This document shows positions 36,109 through 46,272 of a stretch of 64,000 nt of DNA, in pieces. Positions within the stretch are counted from its first letter, which is position 1. Each line of letters begins with the position of its first letter. The notes under the pieces are model-generated. The model searched no databases and was not told where the DNA came from. It saw only the letters and a program-made list of their open reading frames with translations. Location of the stretch: the NCBI RefSeq assembly GCF_020026915.1, contig NZ_JAINUY010000003.1, forward strand, positions 310,001-374,000, read 5' to 3'. The DNA is from Flavobacterium potami (lineage in GTDB: Bacteria; Bacteroidota; Bacteroidia; Flavobacteriales; Flavobacteriaceae). The translations under genes were made by a program, and so were the position numbers.

Positions 36109-36579
36109 ATGAAAACTTTAAAATATTTTTTGATCGGAATTTTATTCCTCTCATTTAGTTACACTCAGGCTCAGGTATCAGTAAATGTGAATATAGGAAC
36201 ACCTCCTGCATGGGGACCTGCCGGTTATTCAGATGTTCGTTATTATTATCTGCCGGATCTTGAAACTTATTATGACGTAAGCACATCAAATTATGTTTAT
36301 TTAAATAACGGACAATGGGTTAGAACCAGATCGCTGCCTTCAGCCTATAGAAACTATGATCTTTATAATGAGTACAAAGTAGTACTGACTGATTACAGAG
36401 GAGACAGACCTTATGACAACTTTAAATCTCACAAAGTAAAATACGGAAAAGGGTATAAAGGAAAACCTCAAAAAACAATAGGACAAAAACCCGGAAAAGG
36501 AAATAATAAAGATAAAAGCCACCATGATAATGGAAACCATAATGAAAATGGGAAAGGCAAAGGAAATGGGAAACATTAA
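36109..36579 (+). CDS. Exported protein with Gly/Lys/His-rich tail
   Basis: Exported protein of 156 residues (signal peptide ends YTQAQ). The middle contains YYYLPDLETYYDVSTSNYVY, an aromatic-rich beta motif seen in many small Bacteroidota envelope proteins. From residue 110 the tail is low-complexity K/G/N/H (GKGYKGKPQKTIGQKPGKG), probably flexible and cationic. Function unknown. A terminator follows directly. Confidence 0.75.
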   Translation: MKTLKYFLIGILFLSFSYTQAQVSVNVNIGTPPAWGPAGYSDVRYYYLPDLETYYDVSTSNYVYLNNGQWVRTRSLPSAYRNYDLYNEYKVVLTDYRGDRPYDNFKSHKVKYGKGYKGKPQKTIGQKPGKGNNKDKSHHDNGNHNENGKGKGNGKH

Positions 36580-36583
36580 TCTA

Positions 36584-36611
36584 AAAGAGGCTTTGGGGAG
36601 CCTCTTTTTTT
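36584..36611 (+). terminator. Intrinsic terminator
   Basis: Arms aaagaggct / agcctcttt around a six-base loop, with a T-run, immediately after the preceding gene. Confidence 0.9.
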
Positions 36612-36735
36612 ATATCAATTTTCTAAATTATATTGCTGGGCAAAATTATATAAAATTTTAAAAAAGTCTATAAGCCACGAATTGTAAAATCGCGACGAAA
36701 ATATTTTTTATCTTTTTTTACATCTTTTACATCAA

Positions 36736-36856
36736 TCCCCAACAGGACATCTAAACCAAATTCATAAAGCCACTGGAAGACAGACAACTACATATAATAA
36801 GCCAATTTCTTCAAATCATCCAAAAAAAATGTTGAAATTTGTCCCGTAGGGGTCAC
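36736..36856 (+). repeat. Dispersed element, copy B1
   Basis: Type B copy: 5' box ccccaacaggacatctaaac, actacatataataagccaat, ttcttcaaatcatccaaaaa, and 3' box gtcccgtaggggtcac. The 5' ccccaacaggac and 3' gtcccgtagggg are near-perfect inverse complements (10 of 12). It shares the core aataagccaatttctt and the 3' ggtcac with type A copies. Confidence 0.9.
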
Positions 36857-36862
36857 AAAGCC

Positions 36863-36900
36863 AAATGGCGCCAATTGAAGACAATTTGGCGCCATTTTTT
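36863..36900. terminator. Terminator attached to copy B1
   Basis: Arms aaatggcgccaattg / caatttggcgccattt, followed by six T on the plus strand. Could also serve the converging MFS pseudogene. Confidence 0.85.
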
Positions 36901-36930
36901 ATTTGTTTGAAATGATTCGCTTTCTTGGCG

Positions 36931-38140
36931 TTAAAAACCAGCCACTCTTTTTTCTCTTTTATGTTTCGCTTTCATAATTGCAAAAGCCCCGAGAACAATT
37001 AGAAGCATTGGAATTGCAGCTATGTTTACTCCTTTCCATCCCCACCTGCTCAGAAGGTCTCCTGCTGAAAGGCTCGAAATGCTCATGATAATGTAAACAA
37101 AAAAATCATGAAAAGCCTGGACTTTTTCTTTTTCATCTTCTCGATATACCTTTGACAATAAAGTTGAGCCGCCTACAAACATAAAGTTCCAGCCTATTCC
37201 AAGAAAGATAAGACCGGACACAAAATGAAGAAAATCAGTGCCTGTCAGAACCAGATATAAATGCAAAAACAGTATGCCTACACCAGACAGAATTATTCTG
37301 CCCGTGCCAAATTTCTCAATCAAAGTGCCGGTAAAAAAAAAGGCACAAACATTCCAAGCACATGCCACTGTATCACAACAGACGAATCATCGCCGGAATA
37401 GCCGCAGTGGTGCATTGCCAAAGGTGTTGCGGTCATAATCATTATCATCACGGAATATCCTACTGCCGAGGATAATAAAGCCAAAATGGTTTTATTCTGT
37501 CCCATAATTTCCCCCAGCGGTGTTGATTGCTTAAACTGAAAATCCTTCTGCTGCGCCGTTATACGTTTTTTCTCTTTTAGACCAAAAATAACCAGAAAAG
37601 AAATGATACTAAAAAAGAGATGGATAAAAAGGAATAGGCAAATGAAACCGCGCCAATATTCTGGGTAGATCTGGCTAAGGCCGGTCCCGCAATTGCGGCC
37701 ACAACTCCGCCTCCGATCACAAATGATATTGCTTTTCCTTTGATCTTCTGAGGAACCTAATCGGCGGCGGCAAAACGATAATATTGTGTAAAAGCCTGGC
37801 AGACTCCTAAAAGGGTGTTTCCTAAAACAAATAGAACAAATGAGTTTTTTAAAATAGCGTAAAATGAAAGCATTCCCGCAAGCACGCCGATGATTGTCCC
37901 AATAAGAAATGCTTTTCTCTGGCCCATCTTTTTAATAATAAGAGAAGCGAGAATCATCATAAGAACGGTTCCAACTGAAATCATAGCAATGGGCAGCGTA
38001 GCCAGACTTTTCTCTGGCGCAATCTCTAAACCGACAAGACCAGATAAAGCCATAACCAATATAGAGCCCGTCTGAAAAAGAGCTTGGGCAGATGAAAACA
38101 ATAAAACTGTACTCCATCTTTTTTTTATTTTATTCCTCAT
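36931..38140 (-). pseudogene. Inactivated MFS transporter
   Basis: A major facilitator pump of about 400 codons can be followed in three pieces. 38140-37757 has the N-terminal half (RWSTVLLFSSAQALFQTGSI); it meets a TAG after YYRFAAAD but the same frame continues (VPQKIKGKAISFVIGGGVVA) for another ~60 codons. A frame change near 37600 leads to KTILALLSSAVGYSVMIMIM, and another at the A-run near 37325 to GTLIEKFGTGRIILSGVGIL. The nonsense codon plus two frameshifts mean no functional product. Confidence 0.85.
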
Positions 38141-38257
38141 ACTTTTTTTTAAAATTAAATGACAGTTCCGCAAAAAGCGATTCCCCGCGATCATTGTTGT
38201 ACCAGTTTTGCAGAGCAGCCTTTCCAGTTTCAAAACTGGCATTCTCAGCTTTCATCT

Positions 38258-38430
38258 TTTCCATAGGTTGGGATATATCTGGCGAAATTGTAGAAAAAAC
38301 GGAAGGTGCCGATGGTTTTGAAGTAGGCGAAGCGGTTTTTGCACTTTCACCAAATGCCCGTGGCTATGCCGAATATGTAGCGGTGAAAGTCGATTTTTTA
38401 GCTAAAAATATTAGGAGAAAGCAAAAATAA
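38258..38430 (+). pseudogene. Fragment of a zinc-type alcohol dehydrogenase/quinone reductase
   Basis: In frame to the stop at 38428-38430, about 45 codons read GWDISGEIVEKTEGADGFEV then GEAVFALSPN, the substrate-binding N-domain of the MDR superfamily. The upstream start and the whole cofactor domain are missing. Confidence 0.65.
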
Positions 38431-38514
38431 GCAAAACGGTTAAGACCGTTCATATACAGTGGTTTATAAAACGTGAGGCAAAATTTGGAAGTAGGTGTCC
38501 GACAAGTTTTGGGC

Positions 38515-38764
38515 TTAAAATGACAAGGTTAGGTTACTAAATCGTTCAGGCAAATCGGTTTCTTACACCAATGCCGCCCCAACAGAGTTTACCGAAAAAC
38601 TAAAGCAGTTTGGCGTTCCCGAATTTGCCATTTTACTAACCGCCGGTTTTGCCGAAGATCAGAAAAACCACCAGTTTGAAGAGGTAACAAACGATCTGGA
38701 AAACCTTTTGGGAAGAAAACCTTTGGCATTGAAAGAAGCATTAAAAGAAATCTATGAGTTGTAA
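38515..38764 (+). pseudogene. 3' fragment of an NmrA/SDR-type NAD(P)-binding oxidoreductase
   Basis: Reading to the stop at 38762-38764 gives NRSGKSVSYTNAAPTEFTEK and QFGVPEFAILLTAGFAED and ends in LGRKPLALKEALKEIYEL, the C-terminal third of the NmrA-like family. No start or Rossmann motif precedes it. It directly follows the dehydrogenase fragment, as if a deletion joined two genes. Confidence 0.7.
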
Positions 38765-38940
38765 CAGCCCATACGACCTCATTAATGGTAAAATCTTACA
38801 CCACCACACTCAGAATTTGCCGGGTGTGGTGGTGTATTTTAGATTGTTTTTTTTTTTGTTAGTTTTGCATATATAATTCATCTGACAGATTGATTAAGAA
38901 TATCCAATATTTCTTCCCAGGTCAGATGCACATAAAAACG

Positions 38941-39456
38941 ATGCAAGATTTTGAGTACATAAAAATTGTTCCTGACAAACGGCTCTCCGGTTTTGTGGAG
39001 AGTTTCCTGCTATGCGCCAATCATACCGATGAAGATAAAGAAGTCATTATTTTTCCCGATGGAAGAGTGGACATTATGTTTAGCTGTACAGATCAGGAAC
39101 CATTGGTAGCCGAATTATTTAATCTGGATAAAAAAGCAAGGCGGTATATTTTCAAAAAGCAAACAAAGCTTTTTATGGTATGTCTTACCTTGCTCGGTGC
39201 CGAATACCGGCTCGGATACAACGGGACAGATTTTGGAAAAGATGAGATTCGGCTTCCCGCAGGTTTTTGGGATATTTCTAAAGAAGACCTTACAAGCTTA
39301 GATAGCTTTGCAGAAAAGGTTTCGGAAAAACTTTTGGAAATATTCCCGAAAAAGATGGATGAAAGAAAGCAACAGCTTTTTGAGCTTATCTATTCGTCAG
39401 GTGGTAAGGCGTTATCAAGTACCCTCCTTACAGCAAGAAAAAACTCAAATGGCTAA
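38941..39456 (+). pseudogene. AraC-family regulator lacking its DNA-binding domain
   Basis: The first 165 residues are a good match to the N-terminal sensor half of the intact regulator at 50540-51298 (both have KEVI followed by PD, GFWDISKEDLTSLDSF versus NFWSFGKNDLTDFDTF, and KQQLFELIYSS versus KKLFELIYAS). Just where the HTH domain should start, the sequence shifts frame (KALSSTLLTARKNSNG then stop; another frame gives RQVVRRYQVPSLQQEK). The HTH is absent, so it cannot bind DNA. An upstream TTG at 38890 was not preferred. Confidence 0.78.
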
Positions 39457-39529
39457 AATCGCTTTTGGAACGAATTTTTTAATGACACAACCAAAGAACA
39501 CTCCGTAAAAAATCAATTTAATTTTGACG

Positions 39530-40390
39530 ATGGACATTACAAACCTTCCCGAAGATCTATGGGAACATAACGAAACTCATACTTCGGATTTGCAAATTTT
39601 CAATTACGAAGTGTATAAGAACGGTTCTAGAAACAGGATTGGCCTGAATAAAAATGTATTCAGTTTCTTATTGGATGGTCAAAAAAACATTCACTTTTCT
39701 AATGATATCATTTCAATCAATGAAACACAATCGCTACTTATCACATCTAATAATGTTTTGGTTACCGAACTGGTAGGTGTAAGCTCATACCGTTGTTTAC
39801 TCTTCTTCTTTTCTCACAAAAACATCACCGATTTTTTATTGAAACATTCCCATTCTTTCAGTCAGAATGCCTCAGATAAAAAGATAACGGATATACCTTA
39901 TTTCCTCTTAGAGAAAGACAATTTTATCATCCATTATATTCATTCGCTCCAACAGATTTTTGGTTTGCAACAATCTATCTCTCAAAAGATTTTGGAACTG
40001 AAATTTGAAGAAATAATGCTTTATCTGGCTGATAAATATGGGACGGTATTTTTAGATTACTTACATTATTTACTAATCAATGAAAGAGAATTATCATTTA
40101 AAATGGTAATTGAAAAGAACCTTTATACGAACTTGAATATTGACGAAATAGCCTTTCTGTGCAATATGAGTGCCTCTACTTTTAAGAGAAAATTTATAAG
40201 TATATACCAGAAATCTCCAGGGAAATGGTTTCAGAAAAAACGGCTTAACAAGGCCAAAGAATTGTTACATAATAACCAAGTCACACCTTCCGAAATTTTT
40301 ATGGACTTTGGCTATGGCAGCTTGTCAAATTTTAGTGCAGCCTTTAAAAATGAATTTGGGTATAGCCCCAACCACATCCACTCTAATTGA
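39530..40390 (+). CDS. AraC-family transcriptional regulator
   Basis: Intact AraC/XylS-type regulator of 286 residues: a cupin-like N-terminal sensor (DGQKNIHFSNDIISINETQS) and a full two-HTH C-terminal domain (LNIDEIAFLCNMSASTFKRK, then SEIFMDFGYGSLSNFSAAFK). It likely regulates the neighbouring monooxygenase gene 100 bases downstream. It is one of the few intact genes of the 37-50 kb region. ATG at 39530 preferred to TTG at 39524. Confidence 0.9.
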   Translation: MDITNLPEDLWEHNETHTSDLQIFNYEVYKNGSRNRIGLNKNVFSFLLDGQKNIHFSNDIISINETQSLLITSNNVLVTELVGVSSYRCLLFFFSHKNITDFLLKHSHSFSQNASDKKITDIPYFLLEKDNFIIHYIHSLQQIFGLQQSISQKILELKFEEIMLYLADKYGTVFLDYLHYLLINERELSFKMVIEKNLYTNLNIDEIAFLCNMSASTFKRKFISIYQKSPGKWFQKKRLNKAKELLHNNQVTPSEIFMDFGYGSLSNFSAAFKNEFGYSPNHIHSN

Positions 40391-40491
40391 CCTCTTTTCA
40401 TAACTTATTGAACCAAACTAATAAACGAAGCAGCGCTGGTTTTTTCTAATTTTGTCTGATTAAAGAATTGTTTAACTAAAAAATAAAAACA

Positions 40492-40785
40492 ATGAAAAAA
40501 TTAGGATTGTTAGTTCGGTTGGAAGCAAAGGCCGGCCAAGAAAAAAACGTTGAAGATTTTATTACAGGAGCATTACCGCTTGCTCTTGAAGAAGCCGGTA
40601 CCGTTACGTGGTATGCATTCCGTATTGATGCTTCTACCTTCGGTATTTACGATACTTTTTCAAACGAAGAAGGCAGAGAGGCACACCTTGGCGGTAAGAT
40701 CGCAAAAGCATTAATGGAAAATGCACCAGACCTATTGGCAACACCTCCGTCTATTGAAAAATTGGACATTTTAGCTGCCAAATAG
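40492..40785 (+). CDS. Antibiotic-biosynthesis-monooxygenase (ABM) domain protein
   Basis: Small ferredoxin-fold protein (97 residues) of the ABM/YgiN family: KLGLLVRLEAKAGQEKNVED, TWYAFRIDASTFGIYDTFSN and HLGGKIAKALMENAPDLL. Members oxidise quinols or aromatic substrates without metal or cofactor, usually as dimers. A TAATTTTG -7-like box lies upstream (near 40448) and a 17-bp-stem terminator downstream, so it is a single-gene unit. Substrate unknown. Confidence 0.87.
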   Translation: MKKLGLLVRLEAKAGQEKNVEDFITGALPLALEEAGTVTWYAFRIDASTFGIYDTFSNEEGREAHLGGKIAKALMENAPDLLATPPSIEKLDILAAK

Positions 40786-40806
40786 CCTAAGATAATACCA
40801 TTATAT

Positions 40807-40849
40807 TTAAGGGAGGATTTTGCAAAAACTCAGCAAAATCCTCCCTTAA
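40807..40849 (+). terminator. Strong intrinsic terminator
   Basis: Perfect 17-base arms ttaagggaggattttgc and gcaaaatcctcccttaa around a nine-base loop, 22 bases after the ABM stop. Confidence 0.92.
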
Positions 40850-40944
40850 TTGTTCAAAAAAATATCTTCTCTTCCTCATTTTTTAGATATTTAAAAAATC
40901 AACCCAAAAAAGCTTACGTCCTTTGCATTATCAAATTTAAAGAG

Positions 40945-41265
40945 ATGCAAAAGGTAAAAGAAACCACGGATAAACACCTTGTCCTCGTTGCCGACAGCGA
41001 TGGGATCAATACCGTTTTCCTGATGCTGGTGGAGCGGCTCAAAGATGACCGTTTGTATGGGGAGCATTTAACGCTGCTCTATGTTTCCGACAATTATGGG
41101 TTTGTCTTCAAAGAAGAACTGGATATCCTGACCAAACGTTTTCCAACTCGTTTTTTGACCTGCTACGAAAGTTCCCACCGACAGGAAACACTGGAAGCTA
41201 TTATCAATACCAACACCAAAAAACAAATGGAATTCCATCTTGATCTGGCAGAGGAAGAAAGATAG
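40945..41265 (+). pseudogene. Fragment of a ferredoxin-reductase-like oxidoreductase
   Basis: A 106-residue frame with the NAD-binding half of the ferredoxin-NADP reductase fold (LVLVADSDGINTVFLMLVER, YGFVFKEELDILTKRF). The FAD-binding domain is missing and the C-terminus ends in an unrelated KQMEFHLDLAEEER. A truncated gene; homology is moderate. Confidence 0.5.
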
Positions 41266-41397
41266 AGTATATGTTCCGAACTCCACTTTCTCGGCATTGA
41301 CGACCGCAACATTCATATCATTACCCATCAATTATATCAAAATCATTAAAAAAAATAAAAATGAAAGCAAGATAAAGCAAGATTAGGTTATATCTCC

Positions 41398-42170
41398 TTG
41401 ATCGTAGGTTCTATACTGACATTAGGTTCATGTAAGAACAAAGAAGGAGACACAAAAGAGGAAACGAGCCCCTTTTCGGTAGTTGCCCAGAAAATAGAGG
41501 AAAATTCATATGCCTCCAATATCTCTGTAAGCGGTAACATCGAAGGAAACAAGACGGTACGACTGGGCTTTATGGTTGCCGGGAAGATTGACAGGATCAA
41601 CGTGAACGAAGGACAGAACGTCGGACAGGGACAACTCATCGCAACACTCGATCCTTCCAACTACAGCATTGCCAAAGAGATTACCGATGTACAGGTGAAC
41701 CAGGCAAGCGATGAGTACAGCAGGCTTAAACTCATGCACGACCGAAACAGCCTTAGCGAAAGCGATTTTAAAAAAATCGACTTTACCCTGCAAGGTGCCA
41801 AAGCACAACAAAAATTACAGGGAAAAAATCTTTCCGATACCCGTCTATTCTCCAATCAGCGGAATACTATTACGCAAACTGGCAGAGCCTGGGGAAATTG
41901 TTTCAACCGCAACGCCTGTATTGGTTGTAACCGATATCAACAGGGTAAAGGTAAATGCCTATATACCCGAAAACCAGCTCAGCCAGATCCGTATCGGGCA
42001 GGAAGCTCAGGTTCTGGTGGGTGCACTGGGTGAAACCTTTACCGGAAAGGTTACGGAGGTTGGCCGTTCTGCCGATGTTACGACACGGGCTTTCACGGTG
42101 AAAATTGAGGTTCCCAACCCAAAACACAACATTCGTCCGGGAATGATCGCAGAAGTACAACTGGCTTTTC
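41398..42170 (+). pseudogene. Frameshifted RND efflux adaptor (HlyD/MFP family)
   Basis: Lipoprotein-like start (LTLGSCKNKEGDT) then the adaptor barrel-sandwich region (GNIEGNKTVRLGFMVAGKID, VNEGQNVGQGQLIATLDPSN) in one frame; the second half (PISGILLRKLAEPGEIVSTA, VVTDINRVKVNAYIPENQLS, RIGQEAQVLVGALGETFTGK) is in the +1 frame from about 41845. The C-terminus is replaced by unrelated sequence from ~42170. No membrane pump or outer-membrane partner follows. Confidence 0.82.
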
Positions 42171-42189
42171 TACTTCACACGATTTTAAA

Positions 42190-42549
42190 GTGGCAAAAAT
42201 TCTTGCAAATGATTTAATTCAAGTTTATCTAGAGAATCAGTTATCGAATTTAAACAAACATATAGGAATTGCGAACAGCGATATTGGAAAGATGAGATTA
42301 CAATGGACGGAAAGTAAAACAGCCTTAATAGAATTGATCTATGCGTTACAATCTTATGCTGTTTTTGATATGGGAAAGGCTGACATTCAAGCTATCGCTA
42401 AATATTTTGAAAATGTTTTTGAAATTGATTTGGGTGATTTTTACCATACGTACCTTGAAATAAGAAACAGAAAAATAAACAGAACAAAGTTTCTTGATTC
42501 GCTTAAAGATGCTATCATACGAAAAATGGATGAGCAGGACGAAAAATAG
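42190..42549 (+). pseudogene. rteC: 3' end of an RteC-family regulator
   Basis: About 105 codons match the RteC C-terminus (LQWTESKTALIELIYALQSY, DIQAIAKYFENVFEIDLGDF, RTKFLDSLKDAIIRKMDEQD). RteC controls excision of CTnDOT-type conjugative transposons. Only the tail is left, fused downstream of the efflux-adaptor fragment, so a past conjugative element is likely. Confidence 0.8.
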
Positions 42550-42580
42550 GATTGGATTAAACTCCAATCCTATTTTTTTT
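42543..42580 (+). terminator. Terminator after the rteC fragment
   Basis: Arms aaaataggattgga / tccaatcctatttt around a six-base loop, ending in T-run. Confidence 0.9.
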
Positions 42581-42715
42581 GTAATTTAGCATCTGATTTA
42601 CAAGGAAATTAGAAGAAAAGAAATGTTGTAAGCACCATTACTAAATCGTTACCTACTCCGATAAAGTCTTTTACAAACCACTATTGATGAGCTACTTTAG
42701 CTTTTTCTAACGTTT

Positions 42716-43102
42716 TTGTCTAAAAAAGAAAATCAGGAAATTGTCGAAAGGAATTATAAACTATGGGTCACCAGTGCCAGCATACTGGACTTCCTGTATA
42801 ATAACGCGATAAAAGGGAGAAGCCAGTCTACAATAGAGGAAATCAAGGAGAAAGCCCATAAATACGTAGTTACAGCAAATCACAATAAGGGCTTGAGAAT
42901 TCTGGAAGAGAACAATGTAGTCATTTTGACTGGCGAACCGGGAATCGGGAAAACCACCCTGGCAGATAATCTCGTTATCCATTACAATAAACCAACGGGT
43001 TTTTATAAGCCCTGCTGTCGATCATCATTTTTGATTCAAAATACCCAAGAGGCTGGATTTCCCCGGAATGCTCATTTTTCCACGATTTGGCCCGCACAAT
43101 AA
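42716..43102 (+). pseudogene. N-terminal fragment of an nSTAND-type P-loop NTPase
   Basis: The 128-codon frame has a helical N-terminus (WVTSASILDFLYN) and a P-loop in VILTGEPGIGKTTLADNLVI (Walker A at about residues 71-80), as in novel-STAND NTPases used in phage defence. After HYNKPTG (about 43000) the reading is the antisense of the converging minus-strand gene, so the remaining NTPase, sensor and effector parts are gone. TTG start. Confidence 0.6.
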
Positions 43103-44844
43103 CCGTATTTTTTACATCATATAAAAATGAGTTTTTATCCTCATTGATGTCTTTAGGTATTCTAGCATGTACTTCATGTTCGAGCCTGTAATAGAGATCC
43201 ATCAGGTCACGCTCATTTTTCATAGGGTTTAAGTCGTTGTATTCTTCCTTGAATTTTTTAATCTCCAGATATTTTTCCATTGCTTTCTCCAGAGGCTCTA
43301 AAAAATCCTGATCTGTCTTGGAACTACCGAGATTTGTTTTTACGGCATCAAGCAGCAGTTCATGGTAAACTTCCAGCACTAATTCGGAAAGCTTATCCTG
43401 CAGATACTGCCTTACTTCTTCAAAAGAAGATTCCCTGAATTTCAGCAGCAGTATAAGCAGATCATCAATTGAATAAGGAAAACTACACATGCTTTCCACT
43501 GCTTGCATTTGCGCTTCCTTACTCCCCTTTAATAAGTCGATCTGGTATATTCCTCCTCGGATGCGGAGGATAATTTTTAGAGCCAGAAAACTGTAATTTC
43601 TAAAACTAAACAAGTGTAGGATCTGCGCCTCGGTTTCTTCCCTGTTTACGTCGAAAAACCGATTAATGACATTATTAAACAATTCAATAGATCCCCTATA
43701 ACCAAGCGCATCATGTCTTTTGACTAAAATTTCAAAAAGGTACTGCGGGTCTTTATAATTATGGAAAAAGTGCTTTAAGACTTTTAAATTTTTTGTGCTC
43801 TCCAGATATACGTTTAGTAAATAGTACTTTTCAAATTCATAATCCTCCATATTGTATTGGATATTACTAAGCACGGTCTGAGCAGTTTTATGGTCCTCTG
43901 CCTGCAGCATCGTGCGGATTTCTTTGATGCAGTCGGCCTTCAACTGGTTAGAAGCGGTATTATTTTCAATTATACGGCATAATAGAAGACTTTTTAGGTC
44001 TGCCAACTCCTCACTTACAGGTTCCAAATCACTAAGAAGCTGAAAGAGTTTTTTAATCATTGGCTTGTCGGAAAAAGTAAAACCGCTCAATGCTTTCAAG
44101 GCTATAACTTTATTTTTTTCATACAGTGATAAAACCGTACCGAAAATACTATTCTGACTTTTTGGAAACAGTCCAATGAGCAAAGGCGGAATAAAAAACT
44201 CATATTTTTCGTTAATATCCCTGCAGGCATATTCAGCAAGGCTTTGTGCGGTATCGAAGTAATCTTCCGACAATCCCTTCAGAAAATTATATGTGAAATT
44301 ATGACTGTATTTCTCTTGCGCATTATAATCCAAACAGGATCTCAAAACCGTTTCTTCACTGGAGTTGGAAACAATTAAAAACTTAAAATAGAGCGATATA
44401 AAATCCAAACGCTGCTTTCTGTCCTTTTTTTTTATCTTTTAAAATCTTTATAAAATGCTCATAAACCACTTCCGGATCGTTTAGCTTCTGAAGTAAAAAC
44501 ACCTTAAAGGCGTTAATCAGCTTATCCAGATTGTTTTGTTTATAATCAGGACTATTTATATTAAGAAGATATTCCTTCAAATCATCAGCAAAATGCAGAG
44601 CATCTCTAATCACAGTACTCGGTTTGCAATCCAGTTTCTTTTCAGACACCGCCAGAAGTTGCTCATTAAATAAAATAGAATCAAAATTTATTTCAAGAAA
44701 CCCAGAACTGCCATTGGCAGTTCGTAAGATTTTCTGCTCTAATAGCAGATCATAATCTGCTATTTCGGCGCACTCGTATTTATCCTTTAAAGCTAAAAAT
44801 ATACTGGCAACCAGCTTAAATATAGGTTCATTTATTTTAATCAT
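42975..44844 (-). pseudogene. Large helical-repeat protein split by a frameshift
   Basis: The start at 44844 (MIKINEPIFKLVASIFLALK) opens 153 codons that end in KAAFGFYIALF; a second frame (44408-42975, from DFISLYFKFLIVSNSSEETV) continues for 477 codons. Removing one A from the A9 run near 44425 joins them as KDKKKDRKQRLDFISLYF. The product would have ~630 residues, all-alpha with leucine-rich helices (QAVESMCSFPYSIDDLLILL). No family recognised. It may be an annotation of one gene with sequencing error, slippage or real inactivation. The tail (AYKNPLVYCNG) is antisense to the NTPase fragment. Confidence 0.65.
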
Positions 44845-45234
44845 GGAATTCAGATTGATTAATTCGTAAGCGCTGAAAAACTAACTGTAAGTTTTATTCG
44901 CTTAATCAAACATACAAAATTGCTAGTATTCTGTTTTACGTTTTCCCACAGTATTTACTTAAAACTACATATAAATTCCCTACAGCTTTAATATAAAGAT
45001 ATTCTGTCTAGGCTTAGCTGTATCAAATATCATGAATACTATTTTACTATACTTATCATTTAACGGAATTAGTTTCACTCCTACTGACTAAAAATCTAAC
45101 CAAAAGCAATATAGAGTTATTAAATAAGAAGTCATTTAAGTATAACCACCTGTTTTTTATACTTTTTTTTTTATAATTTGCATAGTAACTAAAGATACTT
45201 TTTCGCATGTTTAAGAATTAATGATTTTTTTCAA
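44845..45234. other. Intergenic region
   Basis: About 390 AT-rich bases between divergent genes; the strand-specific promoters of the helical protein and HNH gene should be here. No gene or repeat seen. Confidence 0.6.
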
Positions 45235-46272
45235 ATGAGCAGCAATTCACCCGACTTTACAGAAAACACCAAAAAGATACTGTCAAAAATGGCAAGCGAA
45301 CGATGCTGCTTATGCGAGGAAATTACTAGTATGCCGAATTCTACAGAATCAGGCTATGTGCGCATCGGTGAAGCCGCACACATCTCTGGAGCAAGAAAAT
45401 CATCAGATGTGAGATTTAATGAAAATCTGACTAATGAGGAAAGGAAAAATCTCAGCAATGGAATTTGGCTCTGCTGCAGCTGTCATACAAAAATTGACCA
45501 GGACGAAAAGTTCTATACCACGGAAGTTCTGGAAAAAATAAGAAGCGATCATTATAATAGAATCTTGGATGGGCGTTATGATAAAAGTTCATTTGCAAAA
45601 ATTGACCAGCTAAACGTGGCATTGCAAGCTCTTAACGAAAAAATTGCCGATAAGGAAAAACTGCACAAGCAAAGCAGCACACTCTATGAATCTGAAATTA
45701 GTGGTCTTCGTCTGGAAATACAGCATATCAAAAGGCAGAAAGAAAAACTCTGGGAAGATTACAATTCCATCCTCCAGAATCTTGATCTTGCTGATAATTT
45801 TGAAGTGCTTTACAAACTGGTGTTCACAGACAACGATCTGGAAAGCGCACTAGAATATTTATCAGACCAAAAACTGGAGAAAGATGCCATAAACTTGGCA
45901 CAGAAATACCTTCTAAAAGCTGACATATTTAAACTGCAGCATAACGCCGAGGCCTCAGATTTTTACAAAAAAGCATATGCGGTGCATCCAACAGTAAGAA
46001 CTGCAGGATTCTATATCCGGTACCTGCGGGACGTCCAAAATTTTAATTCTTTAATTGCCTTTATGTTAGAGGTTCTTAACACACCGATGAAAATTGAGGA
46101 CAGGATTGCCTTAAATGGCCAGCTTGGCACCATATACAGCAAAATTGATCCAACTGAAGCTGTTAATTATTATAAGACGGCATTAAGATTTATCGACGAA
46201 AAAATTCCGCACGACCCATTTTATTATACTTTAAAAGCAGGGTTCTGTCGCATCTGTCAGAATCAAATATAA
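45235..46272 (+). CDS. HNH nuclease/TPR protein, 3' truncated by IS6 element
   Basis: The first ~100 residues are an HNH endonuclease: SERCCLCEE, GEAAHISGA and NGIWLCCSCHTKID give the His-Asn-His-type zinc-finger core. A coiled coil (about 120-175) and TPR-like helices (about 190-335) follow (QLGTIYSKIDPTEAVNYYKT). Real sequence stops at codon 335; the final GFCRICQNQI comes from the inserted element (junction at 46241). HNH-helical proteins of this type are found in defence loci; the missing end may carry the sensor. ATG start with a good fit. Confidence 0.75.
   Translation: MSSNSPDFTENTKKILSKMASERCCLCEEITSMPNSTESGYVRIGEAAHISGARKSSDVRFNENLTNEERKNLSNGIWLCCSCHTKIDQDEKFYTTEVLEKIRSDHYNRILDGRYDKSSFAKIDQLNVALQALNEKIADKEKLHKQSSTLYESEISGLRLEIQHIKRQKEKLWEDYNSILQNLDLADNFEVLYKLVFTDNDLESALEYLSDQKLEKDAINLAQKYLLKADIFKLQHNAEASDFYKKAYAVHPTVRTAGFYIRYLRDVQNFNSLIAFMLEVLNTPMKIEDRIALNGQLGTIYSKIDPTEAVNYYKTALRFIDEKIPHDPFYYTLKAGFCRICQNQI

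Noticed and set aside
36340..36576. Minus-strand hydrophobic frame opposite the Gly/Lys/His-rich tail
   Set aside because: It is the complement of a low-complexity sequence; the plus-strand gene has a clear signal peptide and terminator.
38534..42653. 13-base direct repeat ttactaaatcgtt at 38534 and 42641
   Set aside because: Could mark a recombination, but a 13-mer in AT-rich DNA is weak evidence and it coincides with no other boundary feature.
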